Assembly: GCF_019890675.1 (NCBI RefSeq)
Contig: NZ_JAIOAA010000004.1
Coordinates: forward strand, 372,001 to 436,000
Reading direction: 5' to 3'
Length of the DNA stretch: 64,000 nt
DNA from: Micromonospora sp. PLK6-60
Lineage (GTDB): Bacteria > Actinomycetota > Actinomycetes > Mycobacteriales > Micromonosporaceae
How positions within the stretch are numbered: the stretch's first letter is position 1; each line of letters starts with the position of its first letter. The position numbers and the translations under genes are program-made. Below, in pieces: positions 17,065 to 27,347 of the stretch. The notes under the pieces are model-generated. The model saw only the letters and a program-made list of their open reading frames with translations, did no database searches and was not told where the DNA came from.

Positions 17065-17646
17065 TCAAGCGGCCCTGATCACAGGCTCCCCGACCGTGGT
17101 GACGCCGGCGCCGTCCAGGGCCCGCAGCGCCACGTCGAGGGTGGCCGGGGCGACCGCGGCGGTCAGGTCAAGCAGCACGGTGGTGGCGAAGCCCTCCCGG
17201 GCGGCGTCCAGCGCGGTGGCCCGTACGCAGTGGTCGGTGGCGATGCCGACCACGTCCACCCGGTCGACGTCGCGCCGGCGCAGCCACTCGGCCAGGCCGA
17301 GGCCGTCCCCGGCGTGCCCCTCGAAGCCGGAGTACGCCGCCGCGTGCTCGCCCTTGTGGAAGATTTCCTCGACCCGGCCGGTCTCCAGGCGCGGGTGGAA
17401 CTCGGAGCCGGCGGTGCCGACCACGCAGTGCCGCGGCCACGAGTCGATGAAATCCGGCGGATCGCCGAAGTGCGCGCCCGGGTCGACGTGGTAGTCCTTG
17501 GTCGCCACCACGTGGTCCCACCGGTCGGGCTCGGCGGCGAGCAGCCGGGAGATCCCGGCCGCCACGTCGGCGCCACCGGCCACCGCGAGCGAGCCGCCCT
17601 CGCAGAAGTCGTTCTGCACGTCGACGATGATCAGTGCGTTGGCCAT
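17065..17646 (-). CDS. pncA: Nicotinamidase
   Basis: A 193-residue isochorismatase-fold amidase that turns nicotinamide into nicotinate for NAD salvage. The catalytic triad is visible: Asp9 in IIVDVQNDF, Lys98 in FHKGEH and Cys140 in GIATDHCVRATA. Metal ligands are in TKDYHVDPGAHF (Asp51, His53, His59) and His73 in WPRHCV. It follows pncB with a 15-base gap and a GGGAGGG ribosome site, so the two act in consecutive steps from one transcript. Confidence 0.95.
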   Translation of the reverse strand: MANALIIVDVQNDFCEGGSLAVAGGADVAAGISRLLAAEPDRWDHVVATKDYHVDPGAHFGDPPDFIDSWPRHCVVGTAGSEFHPRLETGRVEEIFHKGEHAAAYSGFEGHAGDGLGLAEWLRRRDVDRVDVVGIATDHCVRATALDAAREGFATTVLLDLTAAVAPATLDVALRALDGAGVTTVGEPVIRAA

Positions 17647-17661
17647 CGGAGCGGCCCTCCC

Positions 17662-18948
17662 TCAGCTGGCTGGAACCACGGTGACCGGGACGGCGGGGTC
17701 CCCGCCGGACAGCTTCAACCCCTCCCACGGGATGGAGATCAGGCACTGCCGCAGGTGCTCCCGGGACTCGGTCAGCGACGGCAGCGCCACCGGCTCGCCC
17801 TCGACCACGAACGAGCGCTGGAGCAGCCGGTCGTTGGGCATCCGGTCCGGCACGCCCTGCGGGACGATCACCTCCTCGGTGGCGGTCCCGGTGGGCTTGT
17901 GCCGGCGTACGGCCACCTTGCGGCCGCCGATGGTCGCCTTCTGCTCGGAGCGCTTGACCACCGGGCGCCCCTCCACCTCGACCAGCTTGTAGACAAGTCC
18001 GGCGGTCGGTGCGCCGGAGCCGGTGACCACGGCGGTGCCCGCGCCGTACATGTCCACCGGCTCGGCGGCCAGCGCGGCGATGGCGTACTCGTCGAGGTCG
18101 CCCGACACGATGATCTTGGTCTCGGTGGCGCCGAGCGAGTCGAGCAGCTCGCGGGACTGCTGGGCGATCACCGCCAGGTCACCGGAGTCGATCCGGACCG
18201 CCCGCAGCTCCGGCCCGGCCACCTCGATCGCGTTGCGGATGCCCTGGCTGATGTCGTACGTGTCGACCAGCAGCGTGGTGTCCTTGCCCAGCGTGGCGAC
18301 CTGGGAGGCGAACGCGGCCTTCTCGTCGTCGTGCAGCAGGGTGAACGCGTGCGCGGCGGTGCCGGCGGTGGGGATGCCGTACCGCGCCCCGGCGGCGAGG
18401 TTGGAGGTGAACTGGAACCCGGCCAGGTACGCCGAGCGGGCGGCGGCCACCGCGGCCTCCTCGTGCGCCCGCCGCGAGCCCATCTCGATCAGCACCCGGC
18501 CGCGGGCCGCGGTGACCATCCGGGCGGCCGCGGCGGCCACCGCGCTGTCGTGGTTGAGCACCGACAGCACCAGCGTCTCCAGCACCACGCACTCGGCGAA
18601 GCCGCCGGAGACGGTGAGGATCGGGGAGCCGGGGAAGAAGAGCTCACCCTCGGCGTATCCCTCCACGTCGCCGGTGAAGCGGTAGTTGCTCAGCCATTCG
18701 GCGCCGGCGTCGTCGACCACCCCGGTGCGGCGCAGGAAGTCGACCTCGGCCGGGTCGAACCGGAAGTCCCGGAGCAGGTCGACCAGCCGCCCGGTGCCGG
18801 CGACCACGCCGTACCGGCGACCGGCCGGCAGCCGCCGGCTGAACACCTCGAACACGCAGCGGCGGTCGGCGGTGCCGTCGCGCAGGGCGGCGCCGACCAT
18901 GGTCAGCTCGTAGTGGTCGGTCAGCAGCGCGGGGCGAAGGGTGCTCAC
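17662..18948 (-). CDS. pncB: Nicotinate phosphoribosyltransferase
   Basis: A 428-residue enzyme that joins nicotinate to PRPP, giving nicotinate mononucleotide. Diagnostic parts are LLTDHYELTMVGAAL at the start, FEVFSRRLPAGRRYGV, the histidine region VLNHDSAVAAAAARM, EMGSRRAHEEAAV and RIDSGDLAVIAQQSR with VSGDLDEYAI. The start is a GTG at 18948, placed six bases after a TAGGCT -10 box, pointing to a leaderless mRNA. Together with pncA it forms a nicotinamide salvage pair. Confidence 0.95.
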   Translation of the reverse strand: MSTLRPALLTDHYELTMVGAALRDGTADRRCVFEVFSRRLPAGRRYGVVAGTGRLVDLLRDFRFDPAEVDFLRRTGVVDDAGAEWLSNYRFTGDVEGYAEGELFFPGSPILTVSGGFAECVVLETLVLSVLNHDSAVAAAAARMVTAARGRVLIEMGSRRAHEEAAVAAARSAYLAGFQFTSNLAAGARYGIPTAGTAAHAFTLLHDDEKAAFASQVATLGKDTTLLVDTYDISQGIRNAIEVAGPELRAVRIDSGDLAVIAQQSRELLDSLGATETKIIVSGDLDEYAIAALAAEPVDMYGAGTAVVTGSGAPTAGLVYKLVEVEGRPVVKRSEQKATIGGRKVAVRRHKPTGTATEEVIVPQGVPDRMPNDRLLQRSFVVEGEPVALPSLTESREHLRQCLISIPWEGLKLSGGDPAVPVTVVPAS

Positions 18949-18954
18949 CCGCCC

Positions 18955-18960
18955 AGCCTA
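18955..18960 (-). promoter_or_regulatory. -10 box of pncB (leaderless type)
   Basis: TAGGCT on the minus strand, six bases before the GTG start, in the 16-base gap after the LuxR-family gene. Confidence 0.45.
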
Positions 18961-18964
18961 GGGT

Positions 18965-21640
18965 TCACTCCCCGGCCGTGTCGGTCCGGCCCGGTATCGA
19001 CCGCAGGACCGCGCCGAGCTCGGCCCGCCCGGTCACCCCGAGCTTGCTGTACACCCGTTGCAGGTGGTTTTCCACCGTGCGGCTGGACAGATAGAGCCGT
19101 TCGGCGATGACCCGGCTGGTCACCCCCTCGGCGGCGAGCCCGGCGATCTCCCGTTCCCGGCTGGTCAGGGTGGGCCGGACCAGGCGCAGCGCCGGGGTGT
19201 CGAGGTCGTCGGCGGCGCTGAGCAGGGCGGCCAGCCGCTGGTGGGCCACCCCGGCCGCGCCGGAGCGGTCCCGCCGCAGCCGGTGCAGGGCCATCGCGGT
19301 GGCCTCCGCCGCGTACAGCGGGAGCCCCAGGTCGGTGAAGCAGTCGGCGACCGCGAGCAGGCCGTCGGCGGAGTCCTCCACGGCGGCCCGGGCCTGCCGG
19401 GCCAGCACCGGCGCGAGCGGCCCGTCGACCGACTCGGAGAGCTCGGTCAGGCGTTGTGCGACCGTCCGGCGGGTGCCGTCGGTGCAGGTCGGGCCGACCA
19501 GTGTGGTGGCCCGCTCGTACCGGACCAGGTCGTGCAGGACGAGCGTCTCGTGACCGGCGAGGCCGTCGGCGCGCAACCGGTCGGCCAGCTCGGCGAGCTG
19601 CCGGGTGGCGGCGGCCAGATCGCCGGCGGCCGCGAGGGCTGCCCCCCGGGCCTGCTCCAGCCAGGGGTAGAGCACCGCCATCCCGGGGGCGTGGATCCGG
19701 TCGGCCTCCGCCACCGCCTCCGCGGCGTGCGGCGCGTCGCCGCGCAGCGCCGCCGCCTGGGCCCGCTCGGCCTGGCCGAGGCTCGCGTAGACCCGGCTGG
19801 TCGCCAGCACCGCGCAGGCGCCGAGGCTGATCTTCAGGGCGTCCCCGCTCTGCCCGCGCAGCCGCGCCGCGTACGCCCGCAGGATGGCCAGGTAGCCGGT
19901 GCCGAGCCGGAAGTCACCCGCCCCGGCGAGGTCGGCGAACTCGTCGGCGACGATGGCGTCGATGCCGGCCAGGTCGCCGGCGAGGGTGAGCTGGGTGCCC
20001 CGGGCCAACTCCATCGCCAACTGGAGATATGGCATGTCGGTGCGCCAGGCCGGCGCCTCCGCGGCCACCCGCGCCACCGCCTCGGCGCTGCGCCGGAAGT
20101 GGCCCTGGGCGGCCTGCAGGTGCGCCACGGTGCAGCGGGCCAGCTCCCGGGCCGACGCGCCGGCCGCCGGCCGGTCCAGTACGCCCCGGCCGAGCCGCAG
20201 CGCGGCGTCCGTGTCGAGCCGGTGCAGCCGCATGATCGCCTCGAACGCGCGCACCCGGGCGACGTCGGCCGGGTCGGTCAGCTCGTCCGCCCGGCGGGCG
20301 AGCTCCTCCACCGTGGACTCCTGACTGAGCCCCCAGTAGGTGACCATGCCGCGGGCGGTGAGCCAGCGGGCCCGCCGCCCGTCGCCGGGGATCTCGTCGG
20401 CGACCGCGTCGAGCACCCCGAGCGCCTCGGTGGGCCGGTCGCCGAACATCAGGATGGTGGCGAGCAGCTCGGCCGCGTCGTACCCACCGTCGGCCTGCAA
20501 CGCGGCCCGGGCGAGCCGGGTCGCCAGCGGCACGTCGTAGCGGGTGAACGCCTGCACCGCCGCGTCGAGCAGCAGCGCCGGATCCTGCGCGGTGCCCGAG
20601 TCCAGCCGCCAGACGGCCACCCGGAGCAGGTCGTCGCGGCGCCGCTTGCCGGCCTTCTCCAACAGGTCGGCCAGCCGGGCCTGCAACCGGCGGGTACGGC
20701 TGACCGGGCAGCGGCGGCGCAGCACCTCGCCGTAGAGCGGGTGGGCCAGCCGCACGTTCACCCGGCGGTCCTGCTGGATCACGCTGATCAGGCCGCGTTC
20801 CTCGGCGGTCTCCACATCGGTCGGCTCGACCGCCTCGTTGAGCAGTTGCAGGCCCAGCGGTTCGCCGAAGGCGACCAGCTCGACCACGGTGCGGACGCCG
20901 GAGCTGAGCTGGCCGACCCGGGTGTCGATCAGCTCGGTCAGGTTGGGCGCCAGCTCCAGCCGCCCGGTCCAGGTCCACACCCCGTACGTCTGGTGCAGCT
21001 CGCCGCCGGCGGCGGCCATCACCAACTCGCGCAGCAGCAGCGGGTTGCCGCCGGAGAAGCGCCACAGCCGCTCGGCGGCGCCGTCGTCGACCGGGCCGTC
21101 CAGGATTTCGGCGAGCAGCTCGGCGGTCTCCGGCCGGCCGAGCGGGCTCAGCTCGGCCAGGTCGACCAGGTCGTCGGTCCAGAGCGCGCGGATCGGCAGC
21201 GGCAACTGCTCGCCGTCGCGCAGCGTGCCGACCACCGTGGTGTTCTCGGCGCGGGCGACCAGGTGGACCAGGGCCGCCGACGGCGGGTCGAGCAGGTGGG
21301 CGTCGTCGATCGCCAGCACGATGGGCCGGCCGGCCGCCTGCTCCCGCAGCGCCTGCACCGCCCAGCGCAGCAGCCCGGCCGGGGAGAGCCCCTGTGGCTG
21401 CTCGGCCGGCAGCACCTGCACCAGCCCGCCGAAGGGCAGCGCCACGGTGGTGGCGCTGGCCGCGACGAACGAGATCGCGTACCGGTCGGTGGGCAGGGCC
21501 GCCATGCCCTCCCGGAGCAGCCGGCTCTTGCCGATGCCGGCGCTGCCGCTGAAGAAGATGCCGCGCCGCCCGATGTCGGTGATCGCCGACAGCAGACGGT
21601 CGAGTTCATCCGTTCGGCCGACGAAGCTCCACCGACTCAT
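18965..21640 (-). CDS. LuxR-family regulator with AAA ATPase domain (LAL type)
   Basis: An 891-residue large ATP-binding LuxR regulator. Near the N-terminus are FVGRTDELDRLL, a Walker A FFSGSAGIGKSRLL and a Walker B VLAIDDAHLLDPPS. The middle is a long alpha-helical TPR-like region, and the last 65 residues are a LuxR helix-turn-helix (LTSREREIAGLAAEGVTSR ... SSRTVENHLQRVYSKLG). Such proteins sense a ligand or partner and switch on transcription; the target genes are unknown. The ATG at 21640 is preferred to a GTG at 21685 because a TATGCT -10 box lies six bases upstream of it. It is divergent from the dynamin-like gene. Confidence 0.9.
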   Translation of the reverse strand: MSRWSFVGRTDELDRLLSAITDIGRRGIFFSGSAGIGKSRLLREGMAALPTDRYAISFVAASATTVALPFGGLVQVLPAEQPQGLSPAGLLRWAVQALREQAAGRPIVLAIDDAHLLDPPSAALVHLVARAENTTVVGTLRDGEQLPLPIRALWTDDLVDLAELSPLGRPETAELLAEILDGPVDDGAAERLWRFSGGNPLLLRELVMAAAGGELHQTYGVWTWTGRLELAPNLTELIDTRVGQLSSGVRTVVELVAFGEPLGLQLLNEAVEPTDVETAEERGLISVIQQDRRVNVRLAHPLYGEVLRRRCPVSRTRRLQARLADLLEKAGKRRRDDLLRVAVWRLDSGTAQDPALLLDAAVQAFTRYDVPLATRLARAALQADGGYDAAELLATILMFGDRPTEALGVLDAVADEIPGDGRRARWLTARGMVTYWGLSQESTVEELARRADELTDPADVARVRAFEAIMRLHRLDTDAALRLGRGVLDRPAAGASARELARCTVAHLQAAQGHFRRSAEAVARVAAEAPAWRTDMPYLQLAMELARGTQLTLAGDLAGIDAIVADEFADLAGAGDFRLGTGYLAILRAYAARLRGQSGDALKISLGACAVLATSRVYASLGQAERAQAAALRGDAPHAAEAVAEADRIHAPGMAVLYPWLEQARGAALAAAGDLAAATRQLAELADRLRADGLAGHETLVLHDLVRYERATTLVGPTCTDGTRRTVAQRLTELSESVDGPLAPVLARQARAAVEDSADGLLAVADCFTDLGLPLYAAEATAMALHRLRRDRSGAAGVAHQRLAALLSAADDLDTPALRLVRPTLTSREREIAGLAAEGVTSRVIAERLYLSSRTVENHLQRVYSKLGVTGRAELGAVLRSIPGRTDTAGE

Positions 21641-21646
21641 CAGGGC

Positions 21647-21652
21647 AGCATA
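21647..21652 (-). promoter_or_regulatory. -10 box of LuxR-family gene (leaderless type)
   Basis: TATGCT on the minus strand six bases before the ATG at 21640; it helps decide the start. Confidence 0.4.
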
Positions 21653-21841
21653 TCGACGCGAATCGGGCTGCGCGTAGACCGTCACGCAGTGAAGTTGAGT
21701 AATCTCGTGGTTACCGCTGAGTATCGGAGGTATTCGTCACGGAGTCGCTGCGCTCCGTAGGCTTCCGTCATCCGGGCTCAGCGCCGGATATGTCGACGCG
21801 ACCGGCTCGCGACCGGTCGCCCCGCACCCGGAGGGCACCGG

Positions 21842-23404
21842 ATGAAGCCACGTCCTCTCTCCTCGGCCGACCACCCGGGCGTCGCCTCCGACGACGGGGA
21901 CCGGCCGGTGGACCTACCCCGCTGCGGTCCGCTGCCGGAACGGCTCGGGGCGGCCGGGCCCGGGTCCGAGGAGCCGCTCGCCGTGGTCGCCGCCGGGCCG
22001 GCCGGGGCCGGTCGCAACGAGGTGCTGGCCGCCCTGCTCGGCCAGCCCGCCGGGATGCTCGCGGTGACCGCCGGCGCCTGCCTGGTGGTCCGGCACGCAC
22101 CGCAGGCCACCCGCGCGGCGTACGTGCCGGGTTACCGCCAGCCGCTCGGGTACGGCGCGGACCAGCTGGCCGCCGGACCCGCGCTGGCCCGGCCGCCGCG
22201 CCGGGTCGAGTTGAGCCTGCCGGTGCCGCTGCTGCGGCACTTCACGCTGGTGGACACGCCGGACTCGGGCACGCTCGGCATGGCCGGCGGCCGGCTGCTG
22301 CTGGACGCGGCCGGGCGGGCCGGCGCGCTGCTCTTCGTGATCGCCGCCGACCAGGCGTTCACCGCCGCCGAGCTCGACCTGCTGGCCGAGCTGGGCTCGT
22401 CCACCGTCGAGGTCTTCTTCGTGGTCACCCCCGGGGTGGCCGGCTGGGAGCCGGGGCCGGGCGGTGCGGCGACGGGGGACACGGGGGCCTCCGTCCCGCC
22501 GACCGTCCGGTCCGGCATCCCGGAGGACGCGGTCGCGCTCAGCGCGGCGGCGCACCGGGCCGCCCTGCTGGCCGCCGTGCCCACGCTGGCCCGGGCGCCC
22601 TGGTTCCCGGCCCGCAGCCCGGTGCTGCCCGAGCTGCAGCGGGCGCTGGTCGGCTGGGCCGCCGACGAGGGGCTGCGCCGGGCCAGCGCCGAGCCGCCGG
22701 TGCCGCCGGGCACGCACGAGCGGGTGGCGGTGGCACCCGCGGCGGCCCGGGGCGACTGGGCCGACCGGCTGGACCGGCAGGCCCGCGCCTGCGCCCAGCG
22801 GATCCGCCAGGACCTCGCCCTGGAGCTGGCGAAGATCCACCTCAGGGTGGTCCAGGAGATCGTCTTCGGGGTGGGCAGCGCCGGCCTGCCGCAGCTGCTG
22901 GACCGCGAGATGGAAGCGCTGTCGGCGCTGGCCACGGCGCAGTGCGACCAGGCGGTACGGAGGCTGCTGCACGACGCCTCGACCCGGGTCCTCGGGGCGC
23001 CCCCGGCCGAGGGGGTGCGCCGGCGCATCGCCGGCGCCGTGCGCTGGGGGCTGGCCGAACACGCCGCCGGCCGGGAACTCGACCGCGTGCTGCTGGTCAC
23101 CAGCACCGCCGGGGTGGCCGACCTGGCGGGCGCCGGAGCGATCGACGCGCTGGCCGGCTACCCGGGGGCCGAACGCACCGAGGTGCTGCCGCCGCTGGCG
23201 GTCGCCCTCTCCGGGGGCTGCTGGCAGCACTGGCGCAGCCCCGGCAACGACGATCCGGCCGGGGCCCGGTCCTGGGCGCAGCGGGCGCTGCGCGAGGTGG
23301 AACTGGAACTGACCCGCGAGGTGTCGCGGCGGTTCGAGGTGATCCGTCTCTCGATCTTCACGGTGCTCACCGATGCGGTCGATCACGGCATCCTGCTCGC
23401 CTGA
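21842..23404 (+). CDS. Dynamin/Era-like GTPase-fold protein with degenerate P-loop
   Basis: A 520-residue protein laid out like bacterial dynamin-like proteins. Residues 52-59 (GPAGAGRN) match the P-loop GxxxxGK[ST] except that Lys is Arg and Ser/Thr is Asn. A G3-like switch follows in [13 protein letters not shown], and the G4 position reads [12 protein letters not shown] instead of N/TKxD. The C-terminal half is helical with many Arg/Ala ([20 protein letters not shown]). It may bind nucleotide poorly or act as a scaffold. Homologs are usually annotated as hypothetical. The ATG has a GGAGGG site. Function is inferred only from fold. Confidence 0.6.
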   Translation: MKPRPLSSADHPGVASDDGDRPVDLPRCGPLPERLGAAGPGSEEPLAVVAAGPAGAGRNEVLAALLGQPAGMLAVTAGACLVVRHAPQATRAAYVPGYRQPLGYGADQLAAGPALARPPRRVELSLPVPLLRHFTLVDTPDSGTLGMAGGRLLLDAAGRAGALLFVIAADQAFTAAELDLLAELGSSTVEVFFVVTPGVAGWEPGPGGAATGDTGASVPPTVRSGIPEDAVALSAAAHRAALLAAVPTLARAPWFPARSPVLPELQRALVGWAADEGLRRASAEPPVPPGTHERVAVAPAAARGDWADRLDRQARACAQRIRQDLALELAKIHLRVVQEIVFGVGSAGLPQLLDREMEALSALATAQCDQAVRRLLHDASTRVLGAPPAEGVRRRIAGAVRWGLAEHAAGRELDRVLLVTSTAGVADLAGAGAIDALAGYPGAERTEVLPPLAVALSGGCWQHWRSPGNDDPAGARSWAQRALREVELELTREVSRRFEVIRLSIFTVLTDAVDHGILLA

Positions 23405-23519
23405 GCGCGGCGGGAGCATCGACGCCGGTACGGCGGCACCGGCCCTGCGGCACGCCGATCCCGGCCGTCCCGGCGTTCCGGTTCATCGGTTCGCCGATTC
23501 CGGTGGCACGATGGGGGGC

Positions 23520-23810
23520 ATGGCGGCTCCGCAGGTTGCACCGGTCGAGACGCCGGCCACCGAAGAGGTGCCGGTCTCGGACCGGCCATGGGTGACGATC
23601 GTGTGGGACGACCCGGTCAACCTGATGACCTACGTGACCTGGGTCTTCCAGAAGTGTTTCGGCTACAGCCGGGAGAAGGCCGAGCGGCTCATGTTGGACG
23701 TGCACCACAAGGGCAAGGCGGTGGTCTCCAGCGGCGCCCGGGAGCGGATGGAACACGACGCGTCGCAGCTGCACGCGTACGGACTGTGGGCGACGGTGGA
23801 CCGTTCATGA
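23520..23810 (+). CDS. clpS: ATP-dependent Clp protease adaptor ClpS
   Basis: A 96-residue adaptor that delivers N-degron proteins to ClpAP/ClpCP. After a disordered N-terminus it has the family core [42 protein letters not shown] and the end [10 protein letters not shown], including the Asp/Asn and His residues of the N-degron pocket. The ATG at 23520 is preferred over one at 23511 because a G-rich ribosome site overlaps the earlier codon. Its stop overlaps the DUF2017 start (ATGA), so the genes are translationally coupled. Confidence 0.95.
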   Translation: MAAPQVAPVETPATEEVPVSDRPWVTIVWDDPVNLMTYVTWVFQKCFGYSREKAERLMLDVHHKGKAVVSSGARERMEHDASQLHAYGLWATVDRS

Positions 23811-24313
23811 GCATGTTCCGTTGCCAGGGCGGGCGGTACGTCGCCACCTTCGCCGTGGACGAGGTCCGGGTGCTACGCAAGGTCGCCTCCGAGGTGGTCG
23901 GCCTGCTCACCGACGGCTTCGACCACACCGACCCGGTGGTCGGCCGGCTCTTTCCCGACGTCTACCCGGACGACACGGCGAGCACCGTCGAGTTCCGCCG
24001 CTACACCGAGGGCGACCTGAAGACGGCCAAGATCGACCAGGCCGGGGCGATCCTCGCGGCGCTGCCCGACTCCGCCGAGGCGGGTGGTGAGGTGCGGCTC
24101 GACGCGGAGGCGGCGGAGGCGTGGCTGCGGGCGCTCAACGACGCCCGGCTGGCCATGGGCGTCCGGCTCGACATCTCCGACGGCACCGACCTGGGTGAGG
24201 AGCTCGACGAGGCGGTGGCCGCCGACCCCACCTCGTCCCGGGTGTTCCAACTGTCGGTCTACGCATACCTGGGCTATCTCCAGGAATCCCTGCTCAACGC
24301 CCTGATCGACTGA
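23807..24313 (+). CDS. DUF2017 family protein
   Basis: A 168-residue acidic protein of the DUF2017 family, found next to clpS in most actinobacteria. Recognisable segments are [18 protein letters not shown] near residue 17, [20 protein letters not shown] and the C-terminal [17 protein letters not shown]. No catalytic motif is seen. Constant linkage to clpS suggests a part in regulated proteolysis, but this is only inference. It starts in the ATGA overlap with clpS. Confidence 0.85.
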   Translation: MSMFRCQGGRYVATFAVDEVRVLRKVASEVVGLLTDGFDHTDPVVGRLFPDVYPDDTASTVEFRRYTEGDLKTAKIDQAGAILAALPDSAEAGGEVRLDAEAAEAWLRALNDARLAMGVRLDISDGTDLGEELDEAVAADPTSSRVFQLSVYAYLGYLQESLLNALID

Positions 24314-24354
24314 TTGGTGAGCGCCGCCACTTCGCCGCCGTCGCCGGTCGGCGC

Positions 24355-24360
24355 TAGGCT
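24355..24360 (+). promoter_or_regulatory. -10 box of JAMM protease gene (leaderless type)
   Basis: TAGGCT, seven bases before the GTG start at 24368. Confidence 0.4.
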
Positions 24361-24367
24361 GGTCGGC

Positions 24368-24856
24368 GTGCTGAGCATCGACCGGTCGATCATCGACGCG
24401 ATCGTGGCCCACGCGCGCCGGGACCACCCCGACGAGGCGTGCGGCGTGGTCGCCGGTCCCGTCGGCGCTGACACCCCCACCCGGCACATCCCGATGGAAA
24501 ACGCCGCCCGCTCGATGACCTTCTACGAGTTCGACTCGATGGAGCAGCTGCGGGTGTGGCGGGAGATGGACGACCGCGACGAGGAGCCGGTCGTCATCTA
24601 CCACTCGCACACCGCCACGGAGGCCTACCCGTCCCGCACGGACATCTCCTTCGCCGGTGAGCCGGGGGCGCACTACCTGCTCGTCTCCACCCGGGAGAGC
24701 GACACGGAGGAGATCCGCTCCTTCCGCATCGTCGACGGCGTGGTCACCGAGGAGCCGGTGCGGATCGTGGACGCGGCCGTGGACCCGCACGCCGTCCAGT
24801 CCTACATGTTCGGGCAGAGCCCGGCGACGGTCGACTACGAGTGTTCGGGCCGCTGA
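24368..24856 (+). CDS. mec: JAMM/Mov34 metalloprotease (CysO-cysteine peptidase, Mec type)
   Basis: A 162-residue zinc peptidase of the JAB1/MPN family. The JAMM signature HSHTATEAYPSRTD (HxH-x10-D) is complete, with the partner glutamate in the N-terminal DEACGVVAG segment. In Mycobacterium tuberculosis the orthologous Mec (Rv1334) frees cysteine from the CysO-cysteine adduct made by CysM. Here mec, cysO and cysM are adjacent in the same order. GTG at 24368 is chosen as the first start after a -10 box. It may also have to cut the long tail of this CysO. Confidence 0.9.
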   Translation: MLSIDRSIIDAIVAHARRDHPDEACGVVAGPVGADTPTRHIPMENAARSMTFYEFDSMEQLRVWREMDDRDEEPVVIYHSHTATEAYPSRTDISFAGEPGAHYLLVSTRESDTEEIRSFRIVDGVVTEEPVRIVDAAVDPHAVQSYMFGQSPATVDYECSGR

Positions 24857-24924
24857 CCTCCTCAGCGTCCGGCCAGCTCCCCCTTCCCGTCACCGTGGCA
24901 CACCCGATCAAGGAGTACGACACC

Positions 24925-26303
<1,379 letters not shown>

Positions 26304-26509
26304 CCGGTCCGGTGCGGGCCGTCCGGCGGCCCGCACCGGCCACCCCGGCGACCGCGACACTGTGTCACCTTGATGACAACTTCGGGGAGACGATTCTTGC
26401 CGCCGCCCACCGCGCGTAGGCTGCGCAGCGTGGCGTACGCGTCGGTAGAGATCATCGGCGGGCCGAGGGCCGGGACGGCGACTACTAGGCGTGAGCGCGG
26501 GACGACCGG
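26304..26509. other. Intergenic region with promoter and short coupled frame
   Basis: 206 bases. Contains an inverted repeat TGTCA-N6-TGACA (26363-26378), a TAGGCT box at 26417-26422 and a 29-codon frame starting at 26430. It is probably the promoter for the downstream metallo-hydrolase unit. Confidence 0.5.
26417..26422 (+). promoter_or_regulatory. -10 box before the short frame at 26430
   Basis: TAGGCT seven bases before a GTG; same arrangement as at the leaderless genes in this window. A weak TTCTTG lies 17 bases upstream. Confidence 0.4.
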
Positions 26510-26519
26510 ATGCGACTGA
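26430..26519 (+). CDS. Possible leaderless short ORF (29 aa) coupled to the metallo-hydrolase
   Basis: A GTG-started frame of 29 codons. It begins seven bases after a TAGGCT box and ends ten bases inside the next gene, whose ATG is at 26510. The peptide (MAYASVEIIGGPRAGTATTR...) has no known motif. Leaderless short frames upstream of genes are common in mycobacteria. It may be a translated leader that regulates or feeds ribosomes to the downstream start; it could be chance. Confidence 0.3.
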   Translation: MAYASVEIIGGPRAGTATTRRERGTTGCD

Positions 26520-27256
26520 CCGTTCTGGGTTGTGCCGGGAGCTTCCCGGGCCCCGACTCCCCGTGTTCGGCATACCTGGTCGAGGCCGACGGGTTCCGGC
26601 TGCTTGTCGACTTCGGTCCCGGTTCGCTGTCCACCCTCCAGCGGTACGTCGGGCTGCACGCCCCGGACGCCATCCTGCTGACCCACCTGCACTGCGACCA
26701 CTTCCTCGACGCGCTCAACTACGTGGTGGTCCGCCGGTACGCCCCGGACGGCCCGTACCCGCCGCTGCCGATGTACGCGCCGCCCGGCGCCCCGGACCGG
26801 CTGGCCACCGCGTACGGGCAGGACGACAGCACGGTCGAGGACGTCTACCAGTTCTACGGGCTGCAACCGGGCACCTTCCCGATCGGCCCGTTCACGGTCA
26901 CCGTCGACCGGATGAACCACCCGGTCGAGACGTACGGCGTGCGGCTGGAGCACGGGGGCCGGGTGCTCTGCTACTCGTCCGACACCGCGCCCTGCGACGC
27001 GCTGCTGCGGCTCGCCCAGGGCGCCGACGTGTTCCTCTGCGAGGCGAGCTACCTCGACGGCGTGGAGAACCCGCCGGACCTGCACCTGACCGGCCGGGAG
27101 GCGGCCGAGTACGCGACCAAGGCCGAGGTCGGCCGGCTGCTGCTGACCCACCTGGTGGCGGCCTGGGGCAGCGAGGCGCACACCGTCGAGTCGGCCGCCG
27201 CCGCGTACGCCGGGCCGCTGGAGGTCGTCCGGGCCGGCGCCAGCTACGAGGTCTGA
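26510..27256 (+). CDS. Metallo-beta-lactamase-fold hydrolase (Rv1339-like)
   Basis: A 248-residue MBL-fold enzyme with the metal motif LLTHLHCDHFLD (His59, His61, Asp63, His64), later ligands in MNHPVETYGVRLEH and CYSSDTAPCDALL, and a final LLLTHLVAAW histidine. It resembles RNase Z-like hydrolases and M. tuberculosis Rv1339, reported as a cyclic AMP phosphodiesterase. The genes around it (cysM before, rph and rdgB after) match the mycobacterial order, apart from two inserted glycosyltransferases. No strong ribosome site is seen; translation may be coupled to the short upstream frame. Confidence 0.88.
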   Translation: MRLTVLGCAGSFPGPDSPCSAYLVEADGFRLLVDFGPGSLSTLQRYVGLHAPDAILLTHLHCDHFLDALNYVVVRRYAPDGPYPPLPMYAPPGAPDRLATAYGQDDSTVEDVYQFYGLQPGTFPIGPFTVTVDRMNHPVETYGVRLEHGGRVLCYSSDTAPCDALLRLAQGADVFLCEASYLDGVENPPDLHLTGREAAEYATKAEVGRLLLTHLVAAWGSEAHTVESAAAAYAGPLEVVRAGASYEV

Positions 27257-27347
27257 CCCGGCGCGCGGAGCGTCTTGTGCCGCACTGTTCGCCGGCCGGT
27301 CAACCCCGTGTCGCCTGGTGCACCCGTGCCGCCTCCACGGTGGGCCC

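Noticed and set aside
19058..21760. A 900-codon plus-strand frame opposite the LuxR-type regulator
   Set aside because: Antisense to a gene with clear Walker and HTH motifs; low-complexity product, no ribosome site.
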